Made by a program: the position numbers and the translations under genes
Shown: piece after piece, positions 62,166-64,000 of the stretch
Layout: each line of letters begins with the position of its first letter
Position numbering within the stretch: the first letter of the stretch is position 1
The notes under the pieces: generated by a model
Told to the model about the DNA's origin: nothing
The model's input: only the letters and a program-made list of their open reading frames with translations
The model's database searches: none
Assembly: GCA_958299035.1 (NCBI GenBank)
Contig: CATQJL010000223.1
Coordinates: 50,512,302-50,576,301 of the forward strand
Origin: Cylicocyclus nassatus
Taxonomy: Eukaryota; Nematoda; Chromadorea; Rhabditida; Strongylidae
Direction: 5' to 3'
DNA: 64,000 nt

Positions 62166-64000
62166 GTAAGCTTGATTTTTCTTGGCACTTTTCCAAAAAA
62201 GGAAAAATCTGAAACTGTAATTTGAAGTTAAGAGGACTCATACGAACAAAATTTGCATATCAATTTCATTGAGTCTTTGATGATTCTTCAATAAAAAATT
62301 ATATGTGCAATAGATCTAATTTGTACGGACAAATCATGGCAGGAAAATTTGATAAGCTGCGAAGCTTATTGTAATAGTATTTTACCGGAAGTGAATAGCG
62401 TTTATTTATTGAGTTATTTGGGCGATAAACAAATAAATTAATCCACTCTATTTTTTGTTCCTTGAGTATAGTTTTATATATGAATCATATCCGTTACCAA
62501 CACTAATTTGTGTTGACTAATTTAGCTAATCTGTACTGTCTAAAACGCCATGTTTAGGGATCATTATATTCGCAGGCACTGCAAATTATTACATACAGCA
62601 AAAGAAACTTGATTTATGCATATTTTTTTCTTTTATTTCTATAATCATCCGACAAAATCCGGCCGACTTTGACATAAATCCCAAGCGAGCATTCTAGCAA
62701 ATTGTTTGATCTCTATAGTCTTGTCTCCCTGAACGAATCTGCAAGTGCATAATCATGCCAATTTGATCGCTTTCGATGCTGCTCAAGAGCCCACTCAACT
62801 TAAAAAACTTATAGAGCTTGAAAGCAGCTTGAGCAGTTATCGAAAATGAATTTGCTTTTGCAAGGGGAAATAAGAGAGTGAGGAAGAAGCGGCAAGAAGA
62901 GGAGCACTTAGTGAGGATGGGGAATTTGATTGAAATGACGTACTTATTGAGATTTAGAAGGCTGATTTGAAAAAGCGTATGTATTAAGACTTATATGGCC
63001 GAGTTATAAGGGCTGCTCGTGCAAGGGGAAATATGTCGACATTTTCATTCGCTTTTCTAAAAGTTTCTGGAAGTAAGTAGATTACACTCGCAATGACTGC
63101 CCTCAGTTTTTCTTCCATCAAATTGCACATTGAAAAAAAAGATTTTTTTCTTGGTTACTGACACTCGAAGAGAAAATAAACATTCCCTATATAGACTTAT
63201 GGAAGAATAAAGAAGTGGTACAAGTGCGATACATGATTATCAAAGCTGTTTTGCATACATACTGTTTTGCTTCAACGAAAGAAGATGTGCACTTGCAGAT
63301 TGGCATTGACAGCGTTTCTCTACTCTCAAGCATGGTTTCGAAAAATTTCGTTATTTTTTGTAATGGATGCAGACACATCTTCGCAAAAAAAACCACTATC
63401 AACCCAAAACATGCTATAGGTTGCAGAAAATGCATGCAATTTTTAGCCAGTAAAGAAATTTCTTCACAAATTTCTTAGTAGAAATATGTTGAAAACCAGT
63501 GGCGTACATAAGATTTCAGTTCGGGAGAGATGGGGATGTGGCGGCAAAATTTCTTTCTGATGAAGATGCGTAGCATTGCGTTAGCGACGTCCTCAGAAAA
63601 AATTTTTTGGTATGCTTCCCAAAATTTTCGCCGGCCCATAACACCGAAATTTTGGAAAAAGAGGGCATGGCTAAGCCACGCCTCCAAAAAATTTTCTTAT
63701 AAGGCTAAATTAAATTTTGAAAAATTTTAAAAATTATTTTTCTTATTTACAAGTATAACCAAGTCACTCGCACATTTTTATAACTCCTGCAAGCAACTTT
63801 CAAAAAGTCCCCCCCCCCTCCTCCTCTCCCCTCTGTACGCAATTGTTTAAAACATATACCAACCAGTAGCGGAGCCGGCGAAATTTATGAAATTTACTTA
63901 CATGGGTTGTAAATATGTGCAAGTGTGTTCATGTTTATTCTTGTGAATGATTGAAAAAAGTCTCAAAATTGTTTAAAATTCGCCTTGTTTTGCCTCCCAC
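62166..64000. other. Intronic or intergenic AT-rich stretch, right edge
   Basis: I find no further exon of the RUN-domain gene. CCAGTGGCGTACATAAG near 63498 and CCAGTAGCGGAGCCGGC near 63864 resemble transposon termini, with a C-run at 63810-63818, so part of 63.5-63.9 kb may be a mobile element. Confidence 0.4.

Overview
The window looks like nuclear DNA of a nematode, most likely a parasitic or clade V-type worm. It is AT-rich. The real genes are cut into many short exons by introns often near 50 bases. Splice acceptors are of the TTTCAG or TTTTAG type, and the intergenic DNA is packed with small fold-back elements. The three recognised genes are animal genes. No bacterial or organellar features, tRNA, rRNA or CRISPR array were seen. 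The species assignment is an inference from gene structure and repeat style.

Region 1 (1-11.7 kb) is the gene-dense part. A cohesin regulator of the PDS5 family reads leftward from about 5336 and runs off the window at base 1 (24 exons read here). Divergent from it, across about 2.1 kb, a KANSL2-family (NSL histone acetyltransferase complex subunit 2) gene reads rightward from 7438 to 11698 in 19 exons and ends in a long proline- and serine-rich tail.

Region 2 (11.7-29.9 kb) has no convincing host gene. It holds a decayed RTE-type LINE (13.9-16.1 kb) split by a terminal-inverted-repeat element, an 84-bp tandem repeat with a higher-order duplication (18.1-19.2 kb), several mariner-like non-autonomous elements with TTAGGTTG ends, a perfect 37-bp-arm hairpin (25.1 kb), and a cluster of three related inverted-repeat elements in a row (26.8-27.5 kb).

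Region 3 (29.9-54.8 kb) is the main oddity: a degenerate large tandem array. The same succession of landmark segments recurs about four times with a spacing near 7 kb. One unit is shortened, one has a partial internal duplication, and later transposon insertions are visible because other units keep the empty site. Each unit has a GC-rich core of about 85 bp, near-identical in all four, that is open on both strands. I do not recognise the unit.

Region 4 (54.8-64 kb) is mostly unique AT-rich DNA with a GC-rich open frame at 57.9-58.4 kb of uncertain status. It then holds three exons of a RUN-domain gene of the SGSM/RUTBC (C. elegans TBC-8) family, reading rightward and continuing beyond the window.

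The three genes are unrelated in function (chromosome cohesion, chromatin acetylation, Rab-linked trafficking). No operon is evident: PDS5 and KANSL2 diverge, and about 49 kb of repeats separates KANSL2 from the SGSM-like gene.
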